DNA of 37,717 nt, taken from contig CAAGDF010000104.1 in the NCBI GenBank assembly GCA_900768525.1, forward strand, positions 1 through 37,717. Reading direction: 5' to 3'. Positions 7,907 through 15,828 of the stretch are shown piece by piece. Position 1 is the first letter of the stretch, and every line of letters starts with the position of its first letter. The translations under genes and the position numbers were made by a program. The notes below the pieces were generated by a model, which saw only the letters and a list, made by a program, of their open reading frames with translations, had not been told where the DNA came from and ran no database searches. This DNA comes from Clostridia bacterium (lineage in GTDB: Bacteria > Bacillota > Clostridia > Christensenellales > Borkfalkiaceae).

Positions 7907-7981
7907 ACTTCTATATTGCGCATATAAACATATTTTATTCAAACGATAAGACTTGTTTTTTATATGCAAAAGCAGTAAAAA

Positions 7982-8004
7982 CCGCCATATAGGTCGATTA
8001 TCGG
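7982..8004 (-). repeat. Dispersed double-palindrome repeat, copy 2
   Basis: CCGCCATATAGGTCGATTAT followed by CGG, reverse orientation, one or two mismatches to the consensus. It is in the gap between era and the yqzL-like gene. Confidence 0.75.
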
Positions 8005-8064
8005 CATTTTCGTGCTTTGTACACACCAAAAAAACACCGAGGATTTTTTAAATTTTATTGTCGT

Positions 8065-8970
8065 TTACTTAATACCGTCGTCGCCGTCGTATCCGTATTC
8101 GTGCAGACGATCGGGGCGATTGCGCCAATCGGTTTTTACTTTTACGTATACCTCTAAGAACACTTTTGCGCCTAAGAATTTTTCCATTCCCGCCCTTGCG
8201 AAAGCCGCGGTTTCTTTAAGGGCTTTTCCCTGTTTGCCTATTATTATAGCCTTATGATTAGGCTTTTCGCAAACGATATCAAGACTGATATAATAACTGC
8301 CGCTTTCCCTGCGCTCGAACGTGTTTACCACAACGGCAACGCCGTGCGGAATTTCCTTATCGTACTTTAAAAGTACTTTTTCGCGCATGATTTCGGCAAT
8401 CATGAATTTTTCGCTTTTATCCGATATTATATCTTCGGAAATTATAGGCTCGCCCTCGGGCAAATTTTCTTTCAGAAGCCCGATGAGTTTTTTAACGTTT
8501 TTACCCGTACGCGACGAAATTGCCGTAACGCAAATTACTTTATCTTTCGGCAGTTCGCCTATCTCGGTTACTACCTGCGGAATAACGCCGTCGGCGGTAA
8601 TATCCGTTTTCGTCAACGCGATGATCATTTTGTACTCGCCACGCTTTACAAATCTATCGATCAGTTCTTTATCTTCGGCTTTAAGACCGCTGTGCGCATC
8701 CACAAGCATAAGCACAAGGTCAACGTCGTCCGCGGTACGGACTGCCGTTTTTTGCATACGTTCGTTCAAAAGCGACGACGCTTTGTATATACCGGGGGTA
8801 TCCTGAAAAACAATCTGACAGTCCTCGGCATTATATACCGCAAGAATACGATCGCGCGTGGTTTGCGGCTTGGGCGATACGATACTCACCTTTTCGCCTA
8901 CTATTACGTTTATCAAAGTGGATTTGCCCGCATTCGCGCGCCCGACTACTGCCACCGTTCCGCTTCTCAT
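8065..8970 (-). CDS. era: GTPase Era
   Basis: A 301-residue protein of standard Era length. The GTPase domain shows G1 GRANAGKST, the switch region PKPQTTRDRI, G3 DTPGIY and G4 LTKTD. The C-terminal KH domain contains IIIGKQGKALKETAAFAR, which binds the 3' end of 16S rRNA. Era couples 30S assembly to growth. A GGAGAA precedes the ATG at 8970. It lies between ybeY and recO, the conserved order. Confidence 0.96.
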   Translation of the reverse strand: MRSGTVAVVGRANAGKSTLINVIVGEKVSIVSPKPQTTRDRILAVYNAEDCQIVFQDTPGIYKASSLLNERMQKTAVRTADDVDLVLMLVDAHSGLKAEDKELIDRFVKRGEYKMIIALTKTDITADGVIPQVVTEIGELPKDKVICVTAISSRTGKNVKKLIGLLKENLPEGEPIISEDIISDKSEKFMIAEIMREKVLLKYDKEIPHGVAVVVNTFERRESGSYYISLDIVCEKPNHKAIIIGKQGKALKETAAFARAGMEKFLGAKVFLEVYVKVKTDWRNRPDRLHEYGYDGDDGIK

Positions 8971-9013
8971 TTGTTGTTCTCCCGTTGTTTAATTACTGTT
9001 TTATGCTTAAAAG

Positions 9014-9037
9014 TCCGCCTATACGTCCGTTATCGGG
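9014..9037 (-). repeat. Dispersed double-palindrome repeat, copy 3 (diverged)
   Basis: TCCGCCTATACGTCCGTTAT then CGGG in the ybeY-era gap, reverse orientation; two substitutions in the core break part of both palindromes. Confidence 0.6.
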
Positions 9038-9050
9038 CATTTCACCTTAT

Positions 9051-9530
9051 TTAATTTTCTCTCGTTTTGTCGAGTTTTTTAAGAATTTCTTCCTCTAACG
9101 CGCGCATTTCGGCTTTATCTTCATCGTTCATATGATCATATCCGAATAAGTGCAACATGCCGTGAACGGCAAGATAATAAAGCTCGCGCCCGAAAGAATG
9201 TCCGAATTCCTCCGCCTGTTCTTTGGCGCGGTCGGTACAAATCATTATAGAACCGAGGAAAACCGAGCCGTTTTCGGGATCTATATCGAACGGATAGTTT
9301 TTCTTTTTTACGATTTCGCCCGCGGTTACGCCCGCCGCGGGGAAAGACAAAACGTCCGTAACGCTGTCTATTCCGCGGTTTTCTTTGTTCAGTCTCTGAA
9401 TTTCGTCTTTATCGCAAAAACAAATTTCAGCCGATAAATTTACCCGCTGTTTAAGCGTTTCGTATACGGCTTTGCCGAGCAAATCCCCGTCTATAAGTTG
9501 ATTATCGCAGTTTACAAGTAATTTTGACAT
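9051..9530 (-). CDS. ybeY: Endoribonuclease YbeY
   Basis: A 159-residue metal-dependent RNase used in 16S rRNA 3'-end processing and ribosome quality control. The zinc-binding motif HGMLHLFGYDH is complete, and NKENRGIDSVTDVLSFP is the family's second signature. A GGAAG precedes the ATG at 9530. The start of the gene (9485-9510) encodes DNQLIDGD across a match to the dispersed repeat, so the repeat can exist within coding sequence. It sits upstream of era and downstream of the HD phosphodiesterase. Confidence 0.95.
   Translation of the reverse strand: MSKLLVNCDNQLIDGDLLGKAVYETLKQRVNLSAEICFCDKDEIQRLNKENRGIDSVTDVLSFPAAGVTAGEIVKKKNYPFDIDPENGSVFLGSIMICTDRAKEQAEEFGHSFGRELYYLAVHGMLHLFGYDHMNDEDKAEMRALEEEILKKLDKTREN
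9485..9508 (-). repeat. Dispersed double-palindrome repeat, copy 4, inside ybeY
   Basis: CCCCGTCTATAAGTTGATTA then TCGC, reverse orientation, about three mismatches. It is in frame within the N-terminus of ybeY, so it may be a chance or ancient match. Confidence 0.4.
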
Positions 9531-9558
9531 ATGAATTCTTCCGCTTTAAAAATGATTT

Positions 9559-9580
9559 CGGGCGTAAAAATTCACGCCCG
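9559..9580. promoter_or_regulatory. Hairpin between the HD phosphodiesterase gene and ybeY
   Basis: CGGGCGT and ACGCCCG form perfect 7-bp arms with an 8-base loop. On the minus strand the stem is followed by AAATCATTTTT, an imperfect T-run, so it may be a partial terminator or RNA-stability element. Confidence 0.4.
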
Positions 9581-9602
9581 ATAAATTATTGTATTAAGTT
9601 GA

Positions 9603-11183
9603 TTACCTGCTGTTTCTCGTCGAACCGCCGTCCTTTTTAAGGTCGGGGTATTTAACGCGGTCGTGGTACACGCCGCCGAGACACTGAGTAATCGTATTGC
9701 GAATTATATCGAGTTCCTTAATGGTGATATCGCAGTCGTCGAACTGACGATATTTGATAAGACGCTCGTCGATAATCGACTGCACCATTTTAGCAACGTT
9801 TTCGTGCGAGCGGTCGCTGAGCGATCTTACCGCGGCTTCGCAACCGTCGCAAATCATGATGATTGCCGCGATCTTGGTTTGCGGTATCGGGCCCGGGTAA
9901 GAAAACTTTTCTTCGGCAAGTTTTTCCTCGGTATATTTCGACGCCTCGCAGTAGAAATAACGAATGAGCAAAGTACCGTGATGCTGTTCGGCTACGTCGG
10001 CAAGAATTTTGGGCAGGTGATATTTATTGATATACACCGCGCCGTCGTGCGCGTGCGAACGAATGATATCGGTAGAAAGTTCGGGCGACAACTCGCTGTG
10101 CGGGTTGAAACCTTTCTGGTTTTCGGAAAAATATTCGGGTTGTTTGAGTTTGCCTATATCGTGATAATAAGCCGCGGCACGGGCAAGCAACGCATTTTCG
10201 CCTATCGCGGTGGCACAGGATTCGGCAAGCGTAGAAACGGTAAGCGAGTGATTGAACGTACCGTTTGCCTCGTCGATAAGTCTTTTTATCGGCGGGGACT
10301 TATGGTCGGGGATTTCCGACAAACGGGAGTTGGTAACTACGTTGAAGAATTTTTCGTAGAACGGCAGGATTGCCATCATCAGAATGATCGACGACATACC
10401 CGACGTGAAGCCTATGCCCGCAAGCACGAGCATGCTCGACGCGCTTTTGAGTTCGAGGAACCAAATGCAAACGATTATGGGAACGGAAATAACGAACCCC
10501 ATAAAAAAAACTTTGATACGCGACGAAACGTAAGAAACGAGATAAATCGCAAGAATGCCCGTCGTAAGACCTATGATTACCGACGAATACCCCTCGCTGT
10601 AACCTATCGTTACGCCGTCAAGCATGAACATAAGTATGCAAAATACGAAATTCATTATGATTGCCGAACGACGATTGACAAGCAAAAGTATCATAAGTCC
10701 GCAAAACGCCATCGGTCTTGCGTAAACGTTGAAATACTTGCCGATGATAAAGCACACTATAAGCGACATTCCCAAAACGGAGAAAAGCATTATAATATTC
10801 TTCGACGCCTTGATGAATTCGTTCATCTCGAAGAAGAAGAAAAGATACATCGTTCCGTAGATTAAGAAAATCGACAGTGCGACAAATATGAATTTTCTGA
10901 GTTTATCGGGGTTCTGAACATAACTCAAAAAACCCATAAGTCCGTTTTCGCAAACAAATACCGCAAGCCCGAACAAAACTATAAGCATAAGCGCGTGCAA
11001 CACGAACTGAACAATTGTACGACCGTAGTCGCGTCTTTCCCAGCCCTTTACAAGCGGAGAATGTTTCTTTTTAAGCCACTCCGCCTGAGCGCGCATCTTT
11101 TTTCTTTCTTTTCGCACGTCGGTGGTAACGTCGTCTACAGCCGTAATCTCACCGATGTCCTCATCTGTTCTTTTATAATCCAT
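9603..11183 (-). CDS. PgpH-like membrane HD-domain phosphodiesterase lacking the extracellular sensor
   Basis: A 526-residue protein in the YqfF/PgpH family, which hydrolyses the signal nucleotide c-di-AMP. The first membrane helix (IVQFVLHALMLIVLFGLAV) is followed almost at once by the rest of the multi-helix 7TM region, so the large 7TMR-HDED extracellular domain seen in typical PgpH (about 700 residues) is absent. The cytoplasmic HD domain is intact: FNHSLTVSTLAESCA, AAYYHDIGK, HSELSPELSTDIIRSH, VAEQHHGT. The start at 11183 has AGAGG 8 bases upstream and gives MDYKRTDEDIGEITAVDD; the longer open frame upstream lacks a site. It lies between phoH and ybeY as in B. subtilis. Substrate is inferred from the family. 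Confidence 0.85.
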   Translation of the reverse strand: MDYKRTDEDIGEITAVDDVTTDVRKERKKMRAQAEWLKKKHSPLVKGWERRDYGRTIVQFVLHALMLIVLFGLAVFVCENGLMGFLSYVQNPDKLRKFIFVALSIFLIYGTMYLFFFFEMNEFIKASKNIIMLFSVLGMSLIVCFIIGKYFNVYARPMAFCGLMILLLVNRRSAIIMNFVFCILMFMLDGVTIGYSEGYSSVIIGLTTGILAIYLVSYVSSRIKVFFMGFVISVPIIVCIWFLELKSASSMLVLAGIGFTSGMSSIILMMAILPFYEKFFNVVTNSRLSEIPDHKSPPIKRLIDEANGTFNHSLTVSTLAESCATAIGENALLARAAAYYHDIGKLKQPEYFSENQKGFNPHSELSPELSTDIIRSHAHDGAVYINKYHLPKILADVAEQHHGTLLIRYFYCEASKYTEEKLAEEKFSYPGPIPQTKIAAIIMICDGCEAAVRSLSDRSHENVAKMVQSIIDERLIKYRQFDDCDITIKELDIIRNTITQCLGGVYHDRVKYPDLKKDGGSTRNSR

Positions 11184-11355
11184 TATTAACCTCTTGTATT
11201 GCTTTTTCGCCGAGGGCTGAAACTGCGGCATCGTTGCCGCGGTTGCAATTAGCCCGCGTTCGGCATTATGCCCACAACCAAAACGCAATATTTCGGTTGC
11301 GGCATTACCGCCGCGAACAAACAATTATTGTTTATCTTCTTTATGTTTACCGCCG

Positions 11356-12369
11356 TTACCGTTTATCGCCGCTACCTGTCGAGCCGCGGAACTCTTTCTT
11401 ACGTTCTTCGTTTTTGCGTTCCTCATCGGTGTACGCTTTGATGATACGCATTACAAGCGGATGACGAACGACGTCTTTATGCGAAAGTTCTATCGTGGCA
11501 ATGCCCTCAACGCCTTTAAGTATTCTTACGGCGTGTTTAAGCCCGCTTGCCTTTCCGTCGGGCAGGTCGATTTGCGTAACGTCGCCGGTTATAACCATTC
11601 GACTTCCTTCGCCCATCCGGGTTAAGAACATTTTCATTTGCTCTTTGGTAGTGTTTTGCGCCTCGTCTAAAATTATGAACGCGTTTGACAAAGTACGCCC
11701 GCGCATATACGCAAGCGGAGCGATCTCAATCGAACCGCGCTCCATAAGTTTTTGATAAGTTTCGGGACCGAACATTTCCTGCAATGCGTCGTACAACGGG
11801 CGCAGATACGGATCGACCTTCGACTGAAGATCGCCGGGCAAAAAACCGAGCCGTTCGCCCGCCTCGACCGCAGGTCTTGTAAGAATAATTTTGTCTACCT
11901 CTTTATTCTTGTATGCGGTAACCGCCATTGCCACGGCGAGATAGGTTTTACCCGTTCCCGCAGGGCCGACCGCAAAAGTGATTTGCGAATTTTTTATCGC
12001 TTCGATATATTTCTTTTGCCCGAAAGTTTTATATTTGATTTGCTTGCCGCGCGCGGTAACGGCAATCACGCCGTTCATCATTTTTTCCACGCCGTCGACC
12101 TCGCCGTCTTTGGCAAGTTCCGCGCAATAAGTTATTCGGCTCTTATCGATTGATTCGCCGCTGCGCAAAATGTCAATGAGTTTGTTTATTACCGTAACGC
12201 ACAAATCTACGTTTTCGGGCTGACCGCTAACCGACAGCGTTCCGCCGAAAACCGTAATTTCCGTATCGGTTTCGGCTGCAAGCACGTTTATATTTTCGTT
12301 TAACACGCCGACCAAAGCCGACAATTCGCCAAGATTGTTTATTTCAACTTCACGAACGTATTTTTGCAA
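11356..12369 (-). CDS. phoH: PhoH-family ATPase
   Basis: A PhoH-like protein: the ATPase core has Walker A GPAGTGKTYLA, Walker B FIILDEAQN and the conserved VTGDVTQIDLP (here ITGDVTQIDLP), with LTRPAVEAGERLGFLPGD upstream. The N-terminal 110 residues form a KH-like region. The biochemical role is thought to be an RNA-linked ATPase or helicase but is not settled. I prefer a TTG start at 12369 because GGAGG sits 8 bases ahead, inside the end of yqfD, and it gives about 337 residues, near the family's usual 320. The ATG at 12414 would overlap yqfD by 41 bases and has no ribosome binding site. Confidence 0.9.
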   Translation of the reverse strand: MQKYVREVEINNLGELSALVGVLNENINVLAAETDTEITVFGGTLSVSGQPENVDLCVTVINKLIDILRSGESIDKSRITYCAELAKDGEVDGVEKMMNGVIAVTARGKQIKYKTFGQKKYIEAIKNSQITFAVGPAGTGKTYLAVAMAVTAYKNKEVDKIILTRPAVEAGERLGFLPGDLQSKVDPYLRPLYDALQEMFGPETYQKLMERGSIEIAPLAYMRGRTLSNAFIILDEAQNTTKEQMKMFLTRMGEGSRMVITGDVTQIDLPDGKASGLKHAVRILKGVEGIATIELSHKDVVRHPLVMRIIKAYTDEERKNEERKKEFRGSTGSGDKR

Positions 12370-12373
12370 ATAA

Positions 12374-13285
12374 TCATCCTCCGAACAGTTCGTTTCCGAA
12401 CAGTAAACATTCATAATACAATGTAACGCGCACGTCGTTATTCTGAACTTTAACGTCGTAATGCGTTACGGTTTTATCGCCGAGCATAAACCGCGCGGCA
12501 GCAATCGCATTGCTTTTAACCGAGTCATCTGCCGTAAACTCGCTGCGATAGTCAAACGTAAACGCTTTTTCCACAAGCACATAGCCCGTTATTGCGCACG
12601 CCACTTTGCTTTCGTCTTTTAAAATATCGTACGCGCCGATTATCGGTTGACCTTTAGTAATTTTATCCCCCTCTTGTACAAGCGGGGTGCCCGAATAAAC
12701 GGTGATTTTTATAATCATGTAGTCACCGTCGGCGATAATATCTTTTATAGAAGATTGTATCTTTTCAGGCGGAGATATAGCGGCGTAAGTGGTGATAATC
12801 GCCCTATTGCCCGACTTTTCCACTTTTATAAAGTTTGCGTTCGTCTTGTCTCCGATATGATTTTCAACCGCTTTAAGGTCGCTTTCGGTAAACAAACCGT
12901 ACAAGCCGATATCGGCTTTTTTGAAAGCCTCGTCTATTTGCGCGCGGTAAATTTCCGAATCGCCGACAAGTTCGTTACCAAGATACAAATTACTGCCGAA
13001 TATAAGAGCGATAACGAACACGACCGCCCCGACAATAACCTGCGGAGCTTTCAGAACGCGGTAAACAGGCGCAAGCAATCCGCCTACTCCTATTAGTTTA
13101 TTATAACATAAGTTTTCACAAATTGCAAAATATTTTACGCGGTCTTTGGCGTATATGGTTATTTCAGCCTCTTTTTCGCCGATAATTTGCATTTTAAGCA
13201 AGGCGATTCCCGCTTTGTTCATTCGGTTTATGAGCAGCGGGCGGTTTCTTCCGCTCACACGGTATGTAAAAGTAAGCATTTTCAT
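12374..13285 (-). CDS. yqfD: Sporulation protein YqfD
   Basis: A 303-residue protein, shorter than the roughly 400 residues of B. subtilis YqfD. It begins with a cytoplasmic alpha/beta part (MLTFTYRVSGRNRPLLINRM), then one membrane helix (VIVGAVVFVIALIFGSNLYLG), then a long extracytoplasmic region with repeats of GDKITKGQPIIGAYD type and a late GYVLVEKAFTF. YqfD is needed for forespore engulfment-stage development in Bacillus. Start ATG overlaps the yqfC stop in an ATGA arrangement, indicating translational coupling. With yqfC it marks the host as a spore former or a descendant of one. Confidence 0.85.
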   Translation of the reverse strand: MKMLTFTYRVSGRNRPLLINRMNKAGIALLKMQIIGEKEAEITIYAKDRVKYFAICENLCYNKLIGVGGLLAPVYRVLKAPQVIVGAVVFVIALIFGSNLYLGNELVGDSEIYRAQIDEAFKKADIGLYGLFTESDLKAVENHIGDKTNANFIKVEKSGNRAIITTYAAISPPEKIQSSIKDIIADGDYMIIKITVYSGTPLVQEGDKITKGQPIIGAYDILKDESKVACAITGYVLVEKAFTFDYRSEFTADDSVKSNAIAAARFMLGDKTVTHYDVKVQNNDVRVTLYYECLLFGNELFGG

Positions 13286-13533
13286 GTTTCTATAATCTCC
13301 GCGCCCGAAATTTTACCGCAAAACGCCACGTCGCCGAAGACATACGCCGTAATGCACAAATTTTCGCCTTTAACCGCTATGGTCTTGTTCTTTCCCACAA
13401 GAAAAACCAATCGGGATTTATCGAACGACAGTATCTTTTTTACACCGCTCGCATAACCCGAAACGCTGCATATTTCCACCGAATACGGATCGACCGCCGC
13501 CGCAATATTTTGTATTTCTCTTTTAAAATCCAT
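13282..13533 (-). CDS. yqfC: Sporulation protein YqfC
   Basis: An 83-residue beta-rich protein of YabP/YqfC type, the usual size. The body has VEICSVSGYASGVKKILSFD, LVFLVGKNKTIAVKGENL and a final VFGDVAFCGKISGAEI, matching the YqfC pattern of alternating strands ending in a 'G.I..I' motif. It is coupled to yqfD by an ATGA overlap and is the first gene of the yqfC-yqfD-phoH-pgpH-ybeY-era run. The Shine-Dalgarno is weak (GGAAC). The phage-derived region begins about 100-170 bases upstream of it. Confidence 0.82.
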   Translation of the reverse strand: MDFKREIQNIAAAVDPYSVEICSVSGYASGVKKILSFDKSRLVFLVGKNKTIAVKGENLCITAYVFGDVAFCGKISGAEIIET

Positions 13534-13635
13534 TAAATACAGTTCCGATAATAATTATATGCAAATAGCTTTAAAAACAAAACGCATAAAAGTTATTAAA
13601 CGGTAAAAAAAAAGAAATAAAAACAACAAACAGCG

Positions 13636-13657
13636 CGATAATCGACCTATAGGCGGG
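13636..13657 (+). repeat. Dispersed double-palindrome repeat, copy 5 (consensus copy)
   Basis: CGATAATCGACCTATAGG followed by CGGG: the best copy, at the left boundary between yqfC and the phage island. It is a direct-repeat match (21 of 22 positions) to copy 11 at the island's right side. Confidence 0.85.
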
Positions 13658-13666
13658 TGTAATAGT

Positions 13667-13694
13667 AAAAGCCTCCCCGTTAAGGAAGGCTTTT
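13667..13694 (-). terminator. Terminator at the end of the capsid operon
   Basis: AAAAGCCT and AGGCTTTT arms enclose CCCCGTTAAGGA. It ends transcripts from the gene at 13705-14607. The loop shares CCCCGTTAAG with the terminator at 22652-22683. Confidence 0.7.
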
Positions 13695-13704
13695 AAATCT
13701 TTTT

Positions 13705-14607
13705 TTAACGCTTATTATTGACGTACGTCTGCAATTTCCTGTACGCGTTGGGTGAAAGAATACTGTCGTACTTGCCGTCTTCAAAATCTTTTTTGATTTC
13801 GTCGTCGGAAAGATTTGAATAATAACCGATAATTTTTTTAAGCATCTGATTGTTATACTCGTCGGCAAGTCTTTCGGCTTCTACGATGACGTGCCCGCGC
13901 GTCGAACTATTTTCAAGCTGCTTTTTGAGCTCGCCGAGTTTTTCGGCAAGCGAGTTGTTATACTTGACAACCTTTTCGTTCGCATTGTCGCGTTCGGATT
14001 TGAGTTCGGTCAACCTCTCGTTTATCTCGAACGCTTCGCGCATGTCGGCCTTATCGAGCGAGGCTTTTAGTTCGGCGTTAAGCTCGGTAATTTTATCGTT
14101 TATCTTCTTCAGCTCGTCACCGTATTTTTGGTCTTTTTCATCTATAGTTTTCAGTTTGTCGGCATCGTACTCTTTAAGGAGATTGACTATAACCGAACTC
14201 CTGCCCAAACCGCGTTTTAAAGCGTCGTCCGATGCGGACTTTTTTGCACTGTCATAACGCTCTTCGATATTCTTTTTAGCCTCAACAAGATTTTTGTTCT
14301 CGGTTTCGGCTTTTTCGTTCAGCGCGCCGACAGCCTTTTCGTTATCGCGCACGAGCTCGTCTTTTTCCGACGCGATTTTTTGTTTTGTGCTCTCTTCGGC
14401 TCTTTTTAAAAGTTCCTCGTCAGTGGTTTCGTCGGGTTTTAAATATTCCGCGCCGTACTCTTTACGGACGGCTTCAGATACAGCCGACGAAGCAAGTTTA
14501 CTTAACTCTCCCAACTCTTTTTCGAGTTTTTCTTTATCCTGACTTTTTGTATTCTTTTTGTTTATTTCGGTATACTGCTCGGCAGTAACCGGCATTTTAT
14601 ATCTCAT
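13705..14607 (-). CDS. Long coiled-coil virion-like protein, possible ejection/internal protein
   Basis: A 300-residue, highly charged, almost wholly helical protein. Coiled-coil character is evident over residues 20-110 and 135-230 in lysine/glutamate heptads such as KKINDKITELNAELKASLDKAD (residue run split by charge periodicity). The central ALKRGLGRSSVIVNLLKEY segment resembles the 'RGL.RSS' motif I associate with phage internal or minor structural proteins. There is no signal peptide or membrane helix. I use the ATG at 14607 because GGAGG lies 5 bases ahead. It is the last gene of the capsid operon, where P22-like phages carry needle and ejection proteins. Family membership is not certain; the operon placement is. 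Confidence 0.6.
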   Translation of the reverse strand: MRYKMPVTAEQYTEINKKNTKSQDKEKLEKELGELSKLASSAVSEAVRKEYGAEYLKPDETTDEELLKRAEESTKQKIASEKDELVRDNEKAVGALNEKAETENKNLVEAKKNIEERYDSAKKSASDDALKRGLGRSSVIVNLLKEYDADKLKTIDEKDQKYGDELKKINDKITELNAELKASLDKADMREAFEINERLTELKSERDNANEKVVKYNNSLAEKLGELKKQLENSSTRGHVIVEAERLADEYNNQMLKKIIGYYSNLSDDEIKKDFEDGKYDSILSPNAYRKLQTYVNNKR

Positions 14608-14647
14608 ATTACCTCCGTATAAAAATGATATCAAACCTGCAAAATAT

Positions 14648-14665
14648 GCGATAATCGACCTATAG
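14648..14665 (+). repeat. Dispersed double-palindrome repeat, copy 6
   Basis: Exact core GCGATAATCGACCTATAG G in the gap between the coiled-coil gene and the small gene at 14703; the flank then diverges (CTTAC instead of CGGG). Confidence 0.8.
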
Positions 14666-14702
14666 GCTTACTTTTCACCATTACAATAAAGCCCGTTTGT
14701 CG

Positions 14703-14912
14703 TTATTCGCATATAGTCAGATTACCCTTTGTAACAAGTAAAATTTTACCGTCGTATAAAGTGATCGCGTCGTCGGCAGCGCAAAGCGGCATCGCAGCCG
14801 ACAGCTGATTTCCAACGTCGCTTTTGCCGAGATTGCCGTCCTTTCTCCTTGAAACCAACGCCAATTTATTACCCGTATTAACCAGCCTTACCGCGCCTTT
14901 TCGTTTAATCAT
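14703..14912 (-). CDS. Small phage-operon protein of unknown function
   Basis: A 69-residue basic protein with a strong GGGGG ribosome binding site. It contains two beta-hairpin-like segments (VRLVNTGNKLALVSRRKDGN and ITLYDGKILLVTKGNLTICE). I do not recognise the family. It lies 26 bases behind the gene at 14939 in the capsid operon, so a small virion or assembly role is likely by position only. Confidence 0.55.
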   Translation of the reverse strand: MIKRKGAVRLVNTGNKLALVSRRKDGNLGKSDVGNQLSAAMPLCAADDAITLYDGKILLVTKGNLTICE

Positions 14913-14938
14913 AATTACCCCCTTGAGAATGGCTTATT

Positions 14939-15805
14939 TTATATTTTTATAATTTTTCCGTTACCGGAAAAGTCGGTTATTATGATGTAGCCCGAAAGCG
15001 ACGGATCACAGGAAACGCGCCGTGCGCCGTACTCGGTAATCTGCGTTGTAAGATTAAAATTTTTGTCCGCCGTGTAGCGATACACCCTGCCGCCCTTTAC
15101 CGAAAACAAAGTTGCCTCGTTTCCGCCGGAAAGCGCGCAAACCGACGACACGCCCTGATCTATTGAGCATGAACGCACTAAATCGTACTCGTCGCTCGTG
15201 TAATACTTACCCCAAAGCATACCCGAAAGGTCGATATAAAAAACGGCAAGCAAATCGCCGACCTTGCAGATCGTACCGCACTTTACGCCCTGAATCTGTA
15301 TCATCGTAAGCAACGTTTCGACGTACTCTTTTACAAGCAATTCGCCGTCGTAGCAATAACAAACATGGCTTTTAAGCCCCTCGTTTATAACGGTTACAAA
15401 ACATTCGCTATCCAGGTACTCAACCGCGCCACACGTTTTAAGCGTTGCGCTCTTCACAAAAAACGAAGAGGTCGAACTAAGTTTTACGGCAATCGTTTTT
15501 TCACCCGCGTTAAGCGGAGCGATAAATTCGATTTTGCCGTTTTTTTCGCACTGCGCGGCAACGGCTTTTGCCCCGTCAACCTCTATTACGGCATTGTATT
15601 TTCGGCTTTGCGTTTCGATTTCGAGCGTAAAAAACAAACATTGCTCACATTTGGAAACAAGCGTAAAACTCATCTCGTGCTTTCGGGCAGCAACCGTTCG
15701 TTCTTTCGTCGCCGTATAAAAGTTATAACAGGCGGTTTTTTCGCTTTTTTCAAGCCGCGATAATCGTTTTTCAAGATTTTCGATTCGTCTTACAGTGTCT
15801 TGCAT
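14939..15805 (-). CDS. Coiled-coil plus beta-domain protein, probable virion appendage
   Basis: A 288-residue protein whose first 25 residues (TVRRIENLEKRLSRLEKSEK) form a short coiled coil, followed by a beta-sandwich-like region (about 35-140) and a repeat-like region with WD/propeller style strands (LAVFYIDLSGMLWGKYY, ATLFSVKGGRVYRYTADK, GYIIITDFSGNGKIIKI). The start at 15805 has AAAGGGG upstream. The trimeric-coil-then-beta layout is like phage needle or fibre proteins but I cannot assign a family. It follows the beta-propeller head-closure gene, where P22 has its needle gp26. Function is inferred from order. Confidence 0.55.
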   Translation of the reverse strand: MQDTVRRIENLEKRLSRLEKSEKTACYNFYTATKERTVAARKHEMSFTLVSKCEQCLFFTLEIETQSRKYNAVIEVDGAKAVAAQCEKNGKIEFIAPLNAGEKTIAVKLSSTSSFFVKSATLKTCGAVEYLDSECFVTVINEGLKSHVCYCYDGELLVKEYVETLLTMIQIQGVKCGTICKVGDLLAVFYIDLSGMLWGKYYTSDEYDLVRSCSIDQGVSSVCALSGGNEATLFSVKGGRVYRYTADKNFNLTTQITEYGARRVSCDPSLSGYIIITDFSGNGKIIKI

Positions 15806-15828
15806 AACTAACCCCTTTCGGTATTTTT

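Noticed and set aside
9663..10865. 400-residue plus-strand open frame opposite the HD phosphodiesterase
   Set aside because: Antisense to conserved HD motifs and membrane helices; arginine/asparagine-rich shadow composition, no start signal.
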